A DNA stretch of 64,000 bases from Pseudomonadota bacterium (GCA_018896025.1 JAHIND010000009.1:1-64000), one strand, 5' to 3'. Positions 9,781-19,633 are shown, counted from the first letter of the stretch. A program made the numbers and translations. Notes: a model not told the origin generated them from the sequence alone.

Positions 9781-10504
9781 CGCTATGAGGCTCAACGGAA
9801 TGGCCAAGGCCCTGGCCGAGCAGATGGAGATGAGCGACCTGGGCACTCTCTCTTTTGAAGAGCGCCTGGGCCTCATGGTGGATCGCGAGATGAGCCAGCG
9901 CGAGGACCGGCGACTGCAAACCAGGCTCAGAAAGGCCAAGCTCAGGGTGCCCGCCTGTGTGGAGGATATCGATTTCCGACACAAGCGCGGGCTGGACAAG
10001 TCCCTGATCATGGCCCTGGCCGCCTGTGAATGGATCAAGGGTCGCCAGAATCTGATCATCACCGGACCCACCGGGGCCGGCAAAACCTATCTGGCCTGCG
10101 CACTGGTCCACAAGTCATGCCTGGAGGGACACAGCGCCGTCTATCGCCGCCTGCCCAACCTGTTAAGGGAAATCACCATGGCCAGAGCCGACGGCAGCTA
10201 TCCCAAAAAGATGGCCGCCTACGCCAAGACAAACCTCATCGCCCTGGATGACTGGGGCTTGGACCGACTGACTAGGGAGCAGGCCCTGGACCTCCTGGAA
10301 CTTCTGGAGGATCGCCACGGTCTGAAATCAACCCTGGTGGCCGCACAAGTGCCCATAGATCACTGGCATGAAATTATCGGCGATCCCACCCTTGCCGACG
10401 CCGTCCTGGACCGCCTAATCCACAGCGCCCACAAGATCAACCTGAAGGGAGAATCTATGAGAAAGAAATACTCCGCCTTGACCAAGGAGGAGCAAAAGTC
10501 TTAA
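9749..10504 (+). CDS. istB: IS21 helper ATPase IstB
   Basis: AAA+ ATPase of 251 residues, related to DnaC, that activates IstA and marks target DNA. Walker A is GPTGAGKTY in [20 protein letters not shown], and the Walker B region is [10 protein letters not shown]. The first possible start is a TTG at 9749, with an in-frame ATG at 9767. The overlap with istA is normal for the family and suggests coupled translation. Confidence 0.93.
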   Translation: MLTNPIMEKLSAMRLNGMAKALAEQMEMSDLGTLSFEERLGLMVDREMSQREDRRLQTRLRKAKLRVPACVEDIDFRHKRGLDKSLIMALAACEWIKGRQNLIITGPTGAGKTYLACALVHKSCLEGHSAVYRRLPNLLREITMARADGSYPKKMAAYAKTNLIALDDWGLDRLTREQALDLLELLEDRHGLKSTLVAAQVPIDHWHEIIGDPTLADAVLDRLIHSAHKINLKGESMRKKYSALTKEEQKS

Positions 10505-10779
10505 ATCAAAATACCAGCGTCGCTTCGCTCCGATGAAGTGGCCGCCTTGCCCTGGAACCACTGGGCGTCTTCGCTCGGATCAGGTGGGCGTCATCAGCGG
10601 AATACGCACCATCCTGAAAGCCCTTCTTTTCGGAGCAGGGGGGCGGTCTTTTAAGCAATTCTCTGTACTCGCCACAGCTCGAGGCCCCACCCAGGCGTCA
10701 TTTTTGGAGTTGGAGGTCCAGTGCGCCTCACTCAGGGCGCACCCGTCCCCAGAGGTAGTGCCTCGCAGGGTCTATCGGC
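10505..10779. other. IS21 right end and inner end of the second IS
   Basis: No gene. The stretch holds the right subterminal repeats of IS21 (to 10608), its target duplication, the remaining part of the left terminal repeat of the second element (10614-10622), and about 150 bp of untranslated DNA downstream of that element's transposase. Confidence 0.7.
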
Positions 10780-12114
10780 TCAGAGCAGCTTTTTGTCTAT
10801 GCAGTGCCTGGCCAGGACTACGAGGTTGTAGGCGATGATGGAGGTCCAGACGTAGGCATGGAAGTGTTCTTGACCCCGCCAGTTGCAGCGGTCCAGGCCG
10901 AAGACCCGCTTGAGGGCGGAGATGCACCCTTCGATTCCAGCGCGAAAGTTCCTGAGCTGGCGAAATACCCAAGAGCTTTTCACCATGTCGCTGACCCGTA
11001 GGCCCCGCCTTTTGTGAAAGGCTACGTCTTGGACCCCATAGGCCTTGATGGCCTTGAGGTTGGTCTGGGAGGCAAAACCCCCATCCCATGCCGCCTGCCG
11101 GGGCACCTTGCCATAGATGCCCTCGTGTCTGACGATCATTTTGGGGGCCAGCAGGGAGTCGGGCGGATTGCCCTGCTCGATGGTGCAGTCGGTGATGAGG
11201 CAGGAGGCGCCCCCGGCCAGACAGATCTTGTGGCCAAAGACGGTGTCCCGGTGCTGCTTGGCCAGGATGTCCACGTGGGTCTCGAAGACGCTGACGATCT
11301 TTTCCTTTGCGGGAAGCTCCCTGCCCAGCAGCACCCTTTGCCTGGCCTGCTCGATGACCTTTTGCATCAGTTCCAGCCAGTGAGTCAGCCCCTCCCTGAG
11401 CTCCCCCCACCGGCCCTCCAGGCGCATCACGATGTCCAGCACCTCCTGGTAAAGATCTTGGCAATGGTGAAGGAGCTTGCGGTAGAGAAGCTTTCTCTGC
11501 TTGGCGTTTTTGGCGTTGATGATATTCAGGGCCAGTTTTCTGGTCACCCGGCGGCGATCCCGGCAGCGCAAGGACTTGGGCAGGCCGGCCTTGTGGATAT
11601 CGCGGCAGATTGCCCTGATCAGGTCATTGAGCAAGGAGGAGTCGGTGGGGTGGTGGATGTCGGCCTCCACCGGGGTGCTGTCGAAACGCATCTTACGACC
11701 GGCTTCGATACCCTCCTTTTGGGCCCACTTGACCAGCACTCGGTTGATGGCTTCCCAGGTGCGGACGCTCAGGCGGGAAACGTTATCCTGCAGGGCGCTG
11801 GCGCTGGGCCCGGTGTCAAAGGGACCAAACCCCAGAAAAAGACGGCAGGACACGCTGTCGAAAAGATGAAAGGCCAGCCGCTCATAGGACAGGCCCATCA
11901 GCTTGTGCAGCACCGCCGCCTTGACCACGGCCATGGCTTCCATGCCCGGCGCCCCGGTGTCATGACGTCTTGCTTGCACAAGGTCTTGCCAGGCCAACTC
12001 GGCTATGACAGGATGGGCATCGAGAATCGCGGCCATGACCGCCAGCTCTTGGGAAAAGGGATGGTCGGGCCAGGGTCCACACAATTTGGGCTGAATTTGC
12101 TGTTTCTGGCGCAT
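10780..12114 (-). CDS. DDE transposase, ISNCY/IS5-like
   Basis: Transposase of 444 residues belonging to the middle element of the nest. The N-terminal part resembles the DUF772 domain (KLMGLSYERLAFHLFDSVSCR). Catalytic residues appear as Asp in MRFDSTPVEADIHHPTDS, Asp in LITDCTIEQGNP and Glu in FRAGIEGCISALKR, followed by the usual C-terminal HFHAYVWTSIIAYNLVVLA. This matches transposases filed as ISNCY or IS5-related; I am sure of the DDE class but less so of the family name. The reading frame is uninterrupted, and IS21 sits downstream of its stop. Confidence 0.85.
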   Translation of the reverse strand: MRQKQQIQPKLCGPWPDHPFSQELAVMAAILDAHPVIAELAWQDLVQARRHDTGAPGMEAMAVVKAAVLHKLMGLSYERLAFHLFDSVSCRLFLGFGPFDTGPSASALQDNVSRLSVRTWEAINRVLVKWAQKEGIEAGRKMRFDSTPVEADIHHPTDSSLLNDLIRAICRDIHKAGLPKSLRCRDRRRVTRKLALNIINAKNAKQRKLLYRKLLHHCQDLYQEVLDIVMRLEGRWGELREGLTHWLELMQKVIEQARQRVLLGRELPAKEKIVSVFETHVDILAKQHRDTVFGHKICLAGGASCLITDCTIEQGNPPDSLLAPKMIVRHEGIYGKVPRQAAWDGGFASQTNLKAIKAYGVQDVAFHKRRGLRVSDMVKSSWVFRQLRNFRAGIEGCISALKRVFGLDRCNWRGQEHFHAYVWTSIIAYNLVVLARHCIDKKLL

Positions 12115-12258
12115 TGCGGGCCTGCCATTTTTAGTGTTATCTTTGTGTTATCGGGATGTTATGCCAAAACTACCCTAACACAAAAACGCCAAAAACCACA
12201 GACCGTTTTGCGCCAGATTTTAATAGGTTTCAGCTAGTTGGGACTTTCAGGACGGGAA

Positions 12259-13521
12259 CTAACTGTGGAATTTGATTAGTTCTCCCAGCGGAGCGGCGAT
12301 GAAATAAATCATGGTGATGAAGGTGAAAGAGTTGCGGTACCCACGCGCTCTCGCCCTGGCGGCTTGGAAGATGCCATTGAGGCCCTCCAGCCTGGCGTTG
12401 GAATAGGTCGAGGCCCATCGCCGCAGGATGAAGGGAGCGTGCCGCTCCAGGGTGGTCAAGGCCTTTAACACGGGAGCCAGGTTTTGCAGGTCATAGGCAA
12501 TGCATTTGAGGGCGTGACGGCAGAAGTGGGTGATGCGCCACTGTGCCGCCCTGGGAGTGCCGGCCTTTCTGACCCAGCGAAGCATCTCCTTGAGCCGCCA
12601 GGCGGTGGCGGTGGCAAATCCACCGGACTCCAGCTCATGGAGGGCCTTTTGCTGCTTGATGGTCAGCCAGCCGCCATCGGCGGCCTTGAGCACGGCCCAG
12701 CGGGTGGCCTTGGGCAGCTTGTTTTGCTTGGCTTCGGCCTTACGGACCTCGTCCACCGCGGTGGTGAAAAGCTGGACCACATGGAACCAGTCCACGGTCA
12801 CATTGGCGGAGGGGAAGCTGTCCGCGATAGCGGCCAGGAAGGCGGGGGACATGTCGCAGACCATCTCGGCGATGTTTCGATGGTCTCCCCCATGCCCGTG
12901 GAGAAACTGGCGAAATTTGGCCAGGCATTGCCTGCCCTTGCCGGGGGTGACGAAGATCACCGGCTTTTGCTTGCGGTCCAGGTCGATGAACACGGTGACG
13001 TAATTATGCCTGCGCTTGCAGGCGGTTTCGTCCAGGGCCACCGCCTTGACCCCGCTGAGATCCAACCGGGCAAGAGCCTGGGCCACATAGTAGTGAACCA
13101 CCCGCCACAGGCGCGTGTCGCTGATGCCTATGATGCGGGCCGCGGCCAGAACCGGCATCTCTCGCACCAGGGTCATGGCGGCCTGCTCGAACAACAGGGT
13201 GAAGCGGCTGCCCTCCCGAGCCCATGGCGCCTTGACCCTTTTGATACCGTGGTCGGGGCAGTCCACCCTGGGCAGCCGGGCGGTGACATAGCAATGATGC
13301 TGGAAGAGATTGAGGTGGCGCCAGGTGAACTCCTGAAAGTCGTGGGCTTTGCACAGCACCCCGCAGACCGGGCAGGGGTACTCGGCTCCCCGGTCGGCGG
13401 TCACCTCCAGAAAGACCTCGTGAGGGGTCTTGCTGGTGTCCACCCGCTGTCCCACCAACCTCCAAGGAGGCTGCAAGCCAAGGCCCAGGGCCAAAAGATC
13501 GCCGGCATCCATGATGATCAA
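12259..13521 (-). CDS. ISL3-family transposase
   Basis: Transposase of 420 residues. It has an N-terminal zinc-finger-like region (CPVCGVLCKAHD and VDCPDHG), a helix-turn-helix (MPVLAAARIIGISDTRLW) and a DDE core with Asp in VALDETACKR, Asp in VTVDWFHVVQLF and Glu in ARLEGLNGIFQAARARARGY. The stop codon lies at the 6-bp duplication made by the incoming second element, which kept the last codon and regenerated a stop (TAG instead of the original TAA). The coding capacity is therefore complete even though one terminal repeat has been separated from the gene by about 4.3 kb. Confidence 0.93.
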   Translation of the reverse strand: MIIMDAGDLLALGLGLQPPWRLVGQRVDTSKTPHEVFLEVTADRGAEYPCPVCGVLCKAHDFQEFTWRHLNLFQHHCYVTARLPRVDCPDHGIKRVKAPWAREGSRFTLLFEQAAMTLVREMPVLAAARIIGISDTRLWRVVHYYVAQALARLDLSGVKAVALDETACKRRHNYVTVFIDLDRKQKPVIFVTPGKGRQCLAKFRQFLHGHGGDHRNIAEMVCDMSPAFLAAIADSFPSANVTVDWFHVVQLFTTAVDEVRKAEAKQNKLPKATRWAVLKAADGGWLTIKQQKALHELESGGFATATAWRLKEMLRWVRKAGTPRAAQWRITHFCRHALKCIAYDLQNLAPVLKALTTLERHAPFILRRWASTYSNARLEGLNGIFQAARARARGYRNSFTFITMIYFIAAPLGELIKFHS

Positions 13522-13616
13522 CTCCAGCTACAGGCTCAAATGGATCGGCCAATCATGGCATCACAACTACACCAATTCCACTCGTAACGACGAAGAGGCC
13601 TTTTTTCTTTTTCGTT

Positions 13617-15581
13617 TCACTTTGGCGATGTTGCCATTAGACAAAAAGCCTCCCGATTCTCCTCGTTTCCAATGATCGCAACCAAGTCCTCCGGCATCAA
13701 AATAAAATCGGCATCAGGATTGGGATTCAACTGCCCATTCCTAACAACACCGACGACAGAGGCCCCCGTTGCTTTGCGTATTTCACTTTCACCAATGGAT
13801 CGATTCGCCATAGGGCTTTCCTGGCATAATATAATCCATTGCAAATCAAACTGCTGCTCTGCCCCTCGAAGTTCAGAAAGTATACGGTAGTTGTCATTCG
13901 AATTAAGCAACGTCGCATAAAGTTCCTGCCGAATGGTATCTGTGTGACGTTGAACCTCCGCTGGCGGAACATTTAGGTGGAGAAGGGACTGGCGCGTAAT
14001 TTCAAGGCTCGCCTCAAACTCTGGAAGGACAACTCCTGTGACCCCCAACTCCTTCATCATTTCGAAGTAATCCGGGCCAGTAGTTCGTGCAACGATTTTG
14101 AGACGTTTGTTTAAGCGTTTTGAATGAAAAATAGTTGCTCTGGCGGTCACAAGGTCGGGTATTGTCAAAACCAAAAGGACCGATGCCCTGATGGATGCCG
14201 CTTCAAGAACAATTTCCTGACTGGCATCGCCATAAACTACGGACATGCCAGCCTCTTTGGCTTGTTCAAACCGCCTATGATCAAGCTCGATAATGATAAA
14301 TTGCATATTCAGACGCCTTAAAATTTGTGCTATCTGAAAGCCTACACGCCCGCCACCTGCAATAACAACGTGCCCTTCAGGTCCGTGGCTAGGAATGTTT
14401 GAAGTCTCCAATCTCTCATGCCGAAACCACCGTTTCTTAAGAGCGTATATTTTGGCCGTCTGGCCTGAAATCAGTGGCGTGATCACCATAGACAGAATGG
14501 TCGCCGTTAACACTAAAGAGTAAAGATCGTTGCCGATGGAGTTGGTTGACAACCCAATTCTAGCCAAAACAAAGGAAAACTCGCCAATTTGAAAGAGGCC
14601 TAATCCAACAGCTAGCGGAATGACATTATGGTATTTGAAAACACGTGACACACCAGCAAATATTAGCCCTTTACCAATGCATACAGTTAAAACCAACACG
14701 ATGACTTCCCAAATATGGTCGAACAAAAACCCCGGATCGAAAAGCATACCGACCGATGAAAAAAACAGTAGGCCGAAAAGGTCTCGCAGTGGAATGATAT
14801 CGCTTAAAGCCTGGTGACCGTAATCCGACTCGCTCAAGACCATTCCTGCGACAAACGCACCAAAGGCAAAGGAGAGCCCTGACAAGTGGGTAATGTAGCC
14901 CACACCGAGCCCGATGGCGGTAATCGCCAAGAGGAAAAGCTCTCTTGAGCCGAGTCTGGCAATATGCGACATCAGGCGTGGAAGTAATCGCATTCCAAGA
15001 AAAACCATTCCTGTTATGAACCCTGCGGCCTTGAGCGCTGCAAAGCCAAGGGCCGGCAATCCAACGACCGGATTATTCAGTTGAGGGAGGATAATCATCA
15101 TCGGGATTACAGCCAGATCCTGAACGATGAGCATCCCGATCATCACCTTGCTGGATAGGGTTCCCAGCCAGCCTTGGTTCATCAGCGTTTTTAGAATTAC
15201 CATCGTACTTGAAAGCGAAACCAGTGCACCGAGCCAAAGCGACGCTTTCCAATCCATTTCCATCAGGCGGCCGATACCGAAACCGAGCCCAACGGTGAGG
15301 GTCATTTGGATCGGTGTTCCCACCAACGCAACCAACTTGACAGGCTTAAGGTCTTTTAGAGAAAATTCGAGCCCAAGAGCAAACAGCAGTAGTGCAATAC
15401 CGATCTCGGCAAGGAGTTCTATCTGGTGAATATCTGAGACCGTCAGGCCGCCCGTATGGGGTCCGAGTATAATCCCGGCTGCAATATATCCCAGGATGAG
15501 AGGTTGTCCCAGACGTTGCATCAGCAATCCACAAAAGAATGCGACCACAACGAGGAGAATTATATCGGTTGTTATACCCAC
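13617..15581 (-). CDS. Kef/YbaL-type cation:proton antiporter with RCK domain
   Basis: Monovalent cation/proton antiporter of the CPA2 family (654 residues). Residues 1-385 form about 12-13 membrane spans with the Na_H_Exchanger pattern ([41 protein letters not shown]). From about 405 a TrkA-N (RCK) domain begins at [18 protein letters not shown], and a TrkA-C domain ends the protein. The architecture suggests K+/H+ or Na+/H+ exchange gated by a nucleotide ligand. The ISL3 element ends 10 bp past its stop, so any original downstream terminator may have been displaced. Confidence 0.92.
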   Translation of the reverse strand: MGITTDIILLVVVAFFCGLLMQRLGQPLILGYIAAGIILGPHTGGLTVSDIHQIELLAEIGIALLLFALGLEFSLKDLKPVKLVALVGTPIQMTLTVGLGFGIGRLMEMDWKASLWLGALVSLSSTMVILKTLMNQGWLGTLSSKVMIGMLIVQDLAVIPMMIILPQLNNPVVGLPALGFAALKAAGFITGMVFLGMRLLPRLMSHIARLGSRELFLLAITAIGLGVGYITHLSGLSFAFGAFVAGMVLSESDYGHQALSDIIPLRDLFGLLFFSSVGMLFDPGFLFDHIWEVIVLVLTVCIGKGLIFAGVSRVFKYHNVIPLAVGLGLFQIGEFSFVLARIGLSTNSIGNDLYSLVLTATILSMVITPLISGQTAKIYALKKRWFRHERLETSNIPSHGPEGHVVIAGGGRVGFQIAQILRRLNMQFIIIELDHRRFEQAKEAGMSVVYGDASQEIVLEAASIRASVLLVLTIPDLVTARATIFHSKRLNKRLKIVARTTGPDYFEMMKELGVTGVVLPEFEASLEITRQSLLHLNVPPAEVQRHTDTIRQELYATLLNSNDNYRILSELRGAEQQFDLQWIILCQESPMANRSIGESEIRKATGASVVGVVRNGQLNPNPDADFILMPEDLVAIIGNEENREAFCLMATSPK

Positions 15582-16054
15582 TTATTTAGCATTCCTAATA
15601 AGCCATTCAGATAAAATTACATACTCTGGTATTTACCTATAAAGCATGAAGCTACACCTAAAGTTTGAAATTTTACCTGCTATAAAGATTTGCCACTGTA
15701 AACAAGACGGGAAACGTAGTGACTTAAATTTCAATCATAGTAGTCCATTGGCGTTTCTCCAATCAAAAGAGCATACATTCTCAGCCAGTACCCAGCACCT
15801 TCTGATACTGGTAGGCCAGTGGGGACGACGAAGCTACATGCACCCGCCAGCGCTGGCCATGGTGCGAATTCCGGGAAGCTGCTTTTATGATGCGCCGTTT
15901 GATCCATTCGATGGATCGCTTTACGTCTTCACGCTTCAAATGGAACTCCCTGATCATGTGCAGCAGATTGTCGGGTAGGGCTCCCATCTTCAACTTAGTC
16001 TGATTGACTTCGAAACGATGGCAACTGTGGCCCCATCACCCTGCCCGGCATCGA
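15582..16054. other. Intergenic stretch with a possible transposase relic
   Basis: No confident gene in about 470 bp between the antiporter and a sensor kinase. The only coding-like part is a short minus-strand frame at 15781-15993, listed separately. Confidence 0.5.
15781..15993 (-). pseudogene. Possible transposase C-terminal fragment
   Basis: A 70-codon frame with the sequence RRIIKAASRNSHHGQRWRVH followed by VASSSPLAYQYQKVL. This resembles the extreme C-terminus of IS4/IS1380-type transposases, where a basic helix is followed by a hydrophobic strand and a Pro-containing tail. Nothing else of an element is visible around it. It could equally be a short unrelated gene; the call rests on a remembered pattern only. 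Confidence 0.3.
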
Positions 16055-17143
16055 TTAGATTTCTTCCCGTCCCTTGGCGGCGGGCAGCCGTAGGGTGAAG
16101 CGTGCTCCGCCTTGGGCCAGGTTTTCCGCTTCAACCAAGCCACCATGGGCCTCCACAATGGCCTTGACCGCAGCCAGACCGAGACCGGTGCCCTCAATGC
16201 CCTGGGCCGCGCTACCCCTGAAAAACGGCGTGAAAAGTTTTTCTAGGTCCTCGCGGCTCAGGCCGGGGCCTTGGTCGCTAACCCTCACAACCACCCACTC
16301 CAGCCCGTCGCGGAAGGCCTCCAGGCACAGCGCACCCCCACCGGCATAACGGATGGCGTTTTCCAGCAAGTTGGTAAACACCCGGGCGAGCCGTTGGGAA
16401 TCGGCCAGCACCAAGGGCAGAGACGGTTCCAGTTTAAGCTCCATATCCAAACCGGCTTCCGACATCCGTTGGGCGTATTCCTGGCTCAAGGTTTGCAACA
16501 AGCCGTCCAGTTCCAACGGGGCGGTGGCCAGCTCCGGGCCTTCCTTGCCTAAACGGGCGGTGTCCAGAAAGTCCAGAACCATGGACTGCACCCGCCTGAT
16601 TTGGGCGTTGACGATCTTGAGGTAGTCGAGTTGCTTAGCCTTCAACTCCCCGGCCCGCCCTTGCAGGAGGCGCTCCACCAGGCCCCCCACTGTGATCAGG
16701 GGGGATTTCATGTCATGGGCGAACATGGACAAGGTCTGGGAGCGCTCTGCCTCCAGGCGCTTGATCTGGCTGATGTCGGCGAAGAGTTCCACCGCCCCCA
16801 CCAGGTCACCCTGTGGGTCGTACATGGCTGCGATGCGCAGGGATACCGGGACCTGATGGCCGTCGGCCCGAGTGATCGTGGTTTCAACCGTGACCGTGCT
16901 ACGCCCCTGGTGGAGGACCTTGCGCAGGGGACAATCCTGGTCACAGAGCCCGCCCCTCAGCACCGAGCCGCAATGCTGTCCGTGGGATTGTTCGGCGCTA
17001 CGGCCTGTGAGCTCCTCAGCCTTGGGATTCATATAATTGACTCTCAGCGAGGAATCAACCGTGAATACCCCCACGGGCAGATGGTGCAGGATGAAGCGCG
17101 GCCACTCGGGGCTTGGCCAGGGCTGGTCGTGGTATTCTGGCAC
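16055..17143 (-). CDS. PAS-domain sensor histidine kinase
   Basis: Cytoplasmic sensor kinase (362 residues) without membrane spans. PAS domain about 15-130, HisKA with phospho-acceptor His in MFAHDMKSPL, then HATPase with N-box NLLENAIRYA, G1 SDQGPGLS and G2 GTGLGLAAV. The PAS domain carries a cysteine group, HCGSVLRGGLCDQDCPL (about 68-84), that could bind a metal or sense redox state; this is inference. No response regulator gene is adjacent. It may be transcribed with the DUF488 and hemerythrin genes upstream, though 290 bp separate them. Confidence 0.9.
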   Translation of the reverse strand: MPEYHDQPWPSPEWPRFILHHLPVGVFTVDSSLRVNYMNPKAEELTGRSAEQSHGQHCGSVLRGGLCDQDCPLRKVLHQGRSTVTVETTITRADGHQVPVSLRIAAMYDPQGDLVGAVELFADISQIKRLEAERSQTLSMFAHDMKSPLITVGGLVERLLQGRAGELKAKQLDYLKIVNAQIRRVQSMVLDFLDTARLGKEGPELATAPLELDGLLQTLSQEYAQRMSEAGLDMELKLEPSLPLVLADSQRLARVFTNLLENAIRYAGGGALCLEAFRDGLEWVVVRVSDQGPGLSREDLEKLFTPFFRGSAAQGIEGTGLGLAAVKAIVEAHGGLVEAENLAQGGARFTLRLPAAKGREEI

Positions 17144-17433
17144 GGAACCTCCAGTCGTTGTTCCCTGAGCCCATTATCCGAGATTATGCGGCTGATGCCG
17201 CACTGCCTCCCAGGTTGAGCCTCCGACGCCGTTAAGTGCATGGTGTCAGATTCGGCCCGGCATCCATCGTAATTCCCGTCAGTGGCTTGGGGCCCTTTCT
17301 CCTCGAAAATTATCCATGACACCATTGGGACAGTCGGATATGAAAAAGCATTTCGAGCAAGGGCGGTTGGGCATGCTTCTGGCCCAGGATAGTGCCAAGA
17401 ATCGATTCAAGCTCATAGCGTAGGCATTGGATG

Positions 17434-17811
17434 TTATCCAGTTGGATGATTCTTGCTCAATAACTCCTCCCGCAGGACGACGGCGTTGTTGTGTTCCCTA
17501 TCCTTGGCAGCATACAAGAGAGTTATAGTTTCTTTGCGCTGCTCCAACGCCAATTTGCTTAGCAGCGCATTGTTGGCTTTGGACTTAAGCTCCAGGCGGT
17601 AGCGCCTTTTAAACTCACCCCAACGATCGGGGACGTGGCCGTACCACTTCCTCAACTCATCGCTTGGAGCCAACTCCTTGAGCCAGCCATCTAGCTTGGC
17701 TTCGGTTTTTCCGACTCCCCTGGGCCATAGCCGGTCCACGAGGTACCGTTTGCCGTCGGACGGTTCAGCCTGGTCATAGATTCGCTTCAGGCGCGGCCAC
17801 TCGTTTGCCAT
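17434..17811 (-). CDS. DUF488-family protein (YeaO-like)
   Basis: A 125-residue protein with the DUF488 signature: YLVDRLWPRGVGKTEAKLDGW near the N-terminus, the ELAPSDELRKWYGHVPDRW block, and the LLYAAKDREHNNAVVLREEL end. Molecular function of the family is not established. It lies 15 bp after the hemerythrin-like gene and is probably co-transcribed with it. Confidence 0.88.
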   Translation of the reverse strand: MANEWPRLKRIYDQAEPSDGKRYLVDRLWPRGVGKTEAKLDGWLKELAPSDELRKWYGHVPDRWGEFKRRYRLELKSKANNALLSKLALEQRKETITLLYAAKDREHNNAVVLREELLSKNHPTG

Positions 17812-17826
17812 AATACCTCCGGTGAA

Positions 17827-18363
17827 TTAAGAGGCTACTTCCCAGCTTTCCACTTTTTGGCGGAATAGGCTGTGGATCATTTGCTGATCAAATTCTTCGA
17901 ACTCTTTTAGCATGCGGTCCATTTCCTCCCTGGTGAAATATTCCATCACTGGAAAGAAAAAATGCTTGTCCTCTTTTTCTATGTGTTTGGGATAGAAAGA
18001 AGCCAATTCAGTGAGTAGGCGCACCACCTCTCCATGGTCAGCGCCTTGCATTACGTGATTCTGATTTGCTTTATTCAGGCTGCCAACCATGATGCGGCCC
18101 TGCTTGTGCTCCTGAATCAATTCGCTCATAATTTCTGACAATTCGGGACTGAGATTTTTGCTGCTGAGTTCTTTGAAAAGTAGTTCTTCTTCTTTGCCGT
18201 GATGGCAACGGTCGGCGTAGACCCGAAAGAATTCCACCGCACCGCCAATGAATTCGGTGTCAGGTTCAACGCCTCTTTGAATAGCCTCTGCCTGTTTAGT
18301 AATTAAAGCAACCATGCGCTCAATTAAACGATGTTCATGCATCAAGGGTCCTATGGGTTGCAT
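17827..18363 (-). CDS. Hemerythrin-like domain protein
   Basis: A helical protein of about 178 residues of the hemerythrin/HHE family. The ligand pattern His in LMHEHRLIERM, His in DRCHHGKEEELLF, His in LIQEHKQGR and His-Glu in YPKHIEKEDKHFFFP could hold a di-iron site for O2, NO or redox sensing, or for iron handling. The ATG at 18363 is preceded by AGGAGG; a longer in-frame start at 18471 would run into the kinase gene upstream. It lies 91 bp downstream of a PAS kinase, which suggests an oxygen- or redox-related theme for the cluster. Confidence 0.9.
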   Translation of the reverse strand: MQPIGPLMHEHRLIERMVALITKQAEAIQRGVEPDTEFIGGAVEFFRVYADRCHHGKEEELLFKELSSKNLSPELSEIMSELIQEHKQGRIMVGSLNKANQNHVMQGADHGEVVRLLTELASFYPKHIEKEDKHFFFPVMEYFTREEMDRMLKEFEEFDQQMIHSLFRQKVESWEVAS

Positions 18364-18454
18364 AAATCCTCCTTTAGTCAGTCTTCGCGGGGTACTTTGA
18401 ATTGTGCGTTCCCGCCCGAATCTGGGCAGGCCAATCGCGAGGAGTGGCACGCAT

Positions 18455-19570
18455 TTAGCGGTTCTGCCCATACGGCTTTTCAGGCAGGTCTACCAATAGA
18501 TGAGTGCCCTGTTCGTCGTCGGAGATGAAGGATATTTCCCCACCGTGTGCCTTGGCCACCATCATTGCGTTATGAGTACCCAACCCAGAGCCGTGGGGTT
18601 TGCCAGCCGTGACGTAGGCATCGAAGAAGCGTGATCGCACTTCCAGCGGAATTACTCCTTGATTATGCACGTCTACTCTCCAGGCTGAAGCTTGCTTAAG
18701 TGCCACACGTGCAAACGATATTTCCACCGGACTATTAGCGGGGCTGGCCTCGATAGCGTTTTTCACCAGATTGGTAAGCAAGTTTTCCAGTAGCAACCGA
18801 TCGCCATTGATTTGCGGCTTGTCTTTTTTGTCGAGCATCCTAATGATTCGAACCCTCACCTGTCTGGCCAAGGCCATTTCTTTCAACTGGTCCGCTATGT
18901 TTTGGGTAATCAATAATAAGTCTACAGGCTCAGGTCGAAGTTGGTAGGTGCCTTCCTCTAGTTGGAAAAAATCCCTTGAGCGATCAAGCATATTCAGCAT
19001 TCTTTGACCGAGTTCGCTAATGGTAAAGACGGCCTTGACTTGTTTAGATGCAAGGTTGTCACTTACTGCCAAACGGTTAGCCAAACCGACAATGCCCACC
19101 AAAGGGGAACGGAGATCGTGGCGTATCATGTGAGCGACGTCTTCTTTTAACGACTCCATCCTTTTACGTCCGCTTATGTCCCTAATAATAGAGCCGAAAG
19201 CAACTCCTTCTATATCCTCCCAGGCCGAAAGCGTTAGCTCAATGGGGAACACTGTACCATCCGCCCGTAATGCTGATAATTCCACCACTTGGCCGATAAT
19301 GTGAGGAACCATCGTGGTAAGATAACGCTGAACTCCTTCGCGGTGAGCTTCCCGTAAGTGGGGTGGTATCAATTTTTCTACCGTTTGGCCAATTATCTCG
19401 GGGCCGTAACCGAACATCTTTCGGCCAGCATGGTTCATAGTCAAAATTCGCCCGCCGGATGCAGCGGTAATAATGGCATCCGGGCTGGTCTCTGTTACGC
19501 TACGGTAACGTTCTTCGCGTTCACGCAGCTGCTTTAAGAGCTTTCTCTTTAACTCTTTTTCCTTCGTCAT
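18455..19570 (-). CDS. PAS sensor histidine kinase
   Basis: Soluble kinase of 371 residues. An N-terminal short coiled coil (KELKRKLLKQLREREERYRS) leads into a PAS domain (about 20-135), HisKA with RHDLRSPLVGIVG, and an HATPase domain with N-box LLTNLVKNAIEAS and G2-type GSGLGTHNAMMVAKAHGGE. The D-box position reads VHNQGVIP rather than the usual DxG, a variant seen in some kinases. It sits between the large sensor kinase upstream and the hemerythrin-like gene downstream, all on one strand. Confidence 0.9.
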   Translation of the reverse strand: MTKEKELKRKLLKQLREREERYRSVTETSPDAIITAASGGRILTMNHAGRKMFGYGPEIIGQTVEKLIPPHLREAHREGVQRYLTTMVPHIIGQVVELSALRADGTVFPIELTLSAWEDIEGVAFGSIIRDISGRKRMESLKEDVAHMIRHDLRSPLVGIVGLANRLAVSDNLASKQVKAVFTISELGQRMLNMLDRSRDFFQLEEGTYQLRPEPVDLLLITQNIADQLKEMALARQVRVRIIRMLDKKDKPQINGDRLLLENLLTNLVKNAIEASPANSPVEISFARVALKQASAWRVDVHNQGVIPLEVRSRFFDAYVTAGKPHGSGLGTHNAMMVAKAHGGEISFISDDEQGTHLLVDLPEKPYGQNR

Positions 19571-19633
19571 TAGCGGGTGCCCTTTTTGATGTTAATTATC
19601 CAATTTGATTTTCGCTTACATAGGAGATTTCCC

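Larger units (their letters stand above)
8012..10613 (+). mobile_element. Intact IS21-family insertion sequence
   Basis: Innermost layer, 8017-10608 (about 2.59 kb), flanked by the 5-bp duplication CCATC (8012-8016 and 10609-10613). Both ends start TGCGTATTCCG read inward, and both subterminal regions carry repeated GACGCCCACC blocks (several between 8035 and 8095, and near 10560-10590), the multiple transposase-binding repeats typical of IS21. It encodes IstA and IstB in the standard order. The precise target duplication and intact genes suggest that this insertion is recent. Confidence 0.92.
8002..12265. mobile_element. ISNCY/IS5-like element inside ISL3, itself interrupted
   Basis: Middle layer of the nest. 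The element is 8008-12259, flanked by the 6-bp duplication TAACTG (8002-8007 and 12260-12265). Its right terminal repeat at 12241-12259 reads inward GTTCCCGTCCTGAAAGTCC. The left copy, GTTCCCATCCTGAAAGCCC, is split by the IS21 insertion: its first nine bases are at 8008-8016 and the rest continues at 10614 (17 of 19 matches). With IS21 removed the element is about 1.65 kb, which fits one 444-codon transposase. It entered exactly at the ISL3 transposase stop codon, so that gene stays intact. Confidence 0.82.
7981..13607. mobile_element. ISL3-type element, interrupted by two nested insertions
   Basis: Outer layer of a three-level nest. The element itself is 7989-13599, flanked by the 8-bp direct repeat CTTTTTTC at 7981-7988 and 13600-13607, the duplication length known for ISL3. 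Its left repeat GGTTCTTCGTCGTTAACTG (7989-8007) continues at 12266 as TGGAATTTG once the insert is removed; the right repeat read inward from 13599 is GCCTCTTCGTCGTTACGAG followed by TGGAATTGG. About 22 of 28 positions match. Without the insert it is about 1.35 kb, a normal ISL3 size. It landed 10 bp past the stop of the antiporter gene. Confidence 0.85.

Noticed and set aside
11014..12237. Long plus-strand frames opposite the ISNCY/IS5-like transposase
   Set aside because: They are shadows of the real minus-strand gene: Gly/Leu/His-rich without any domain pattern.
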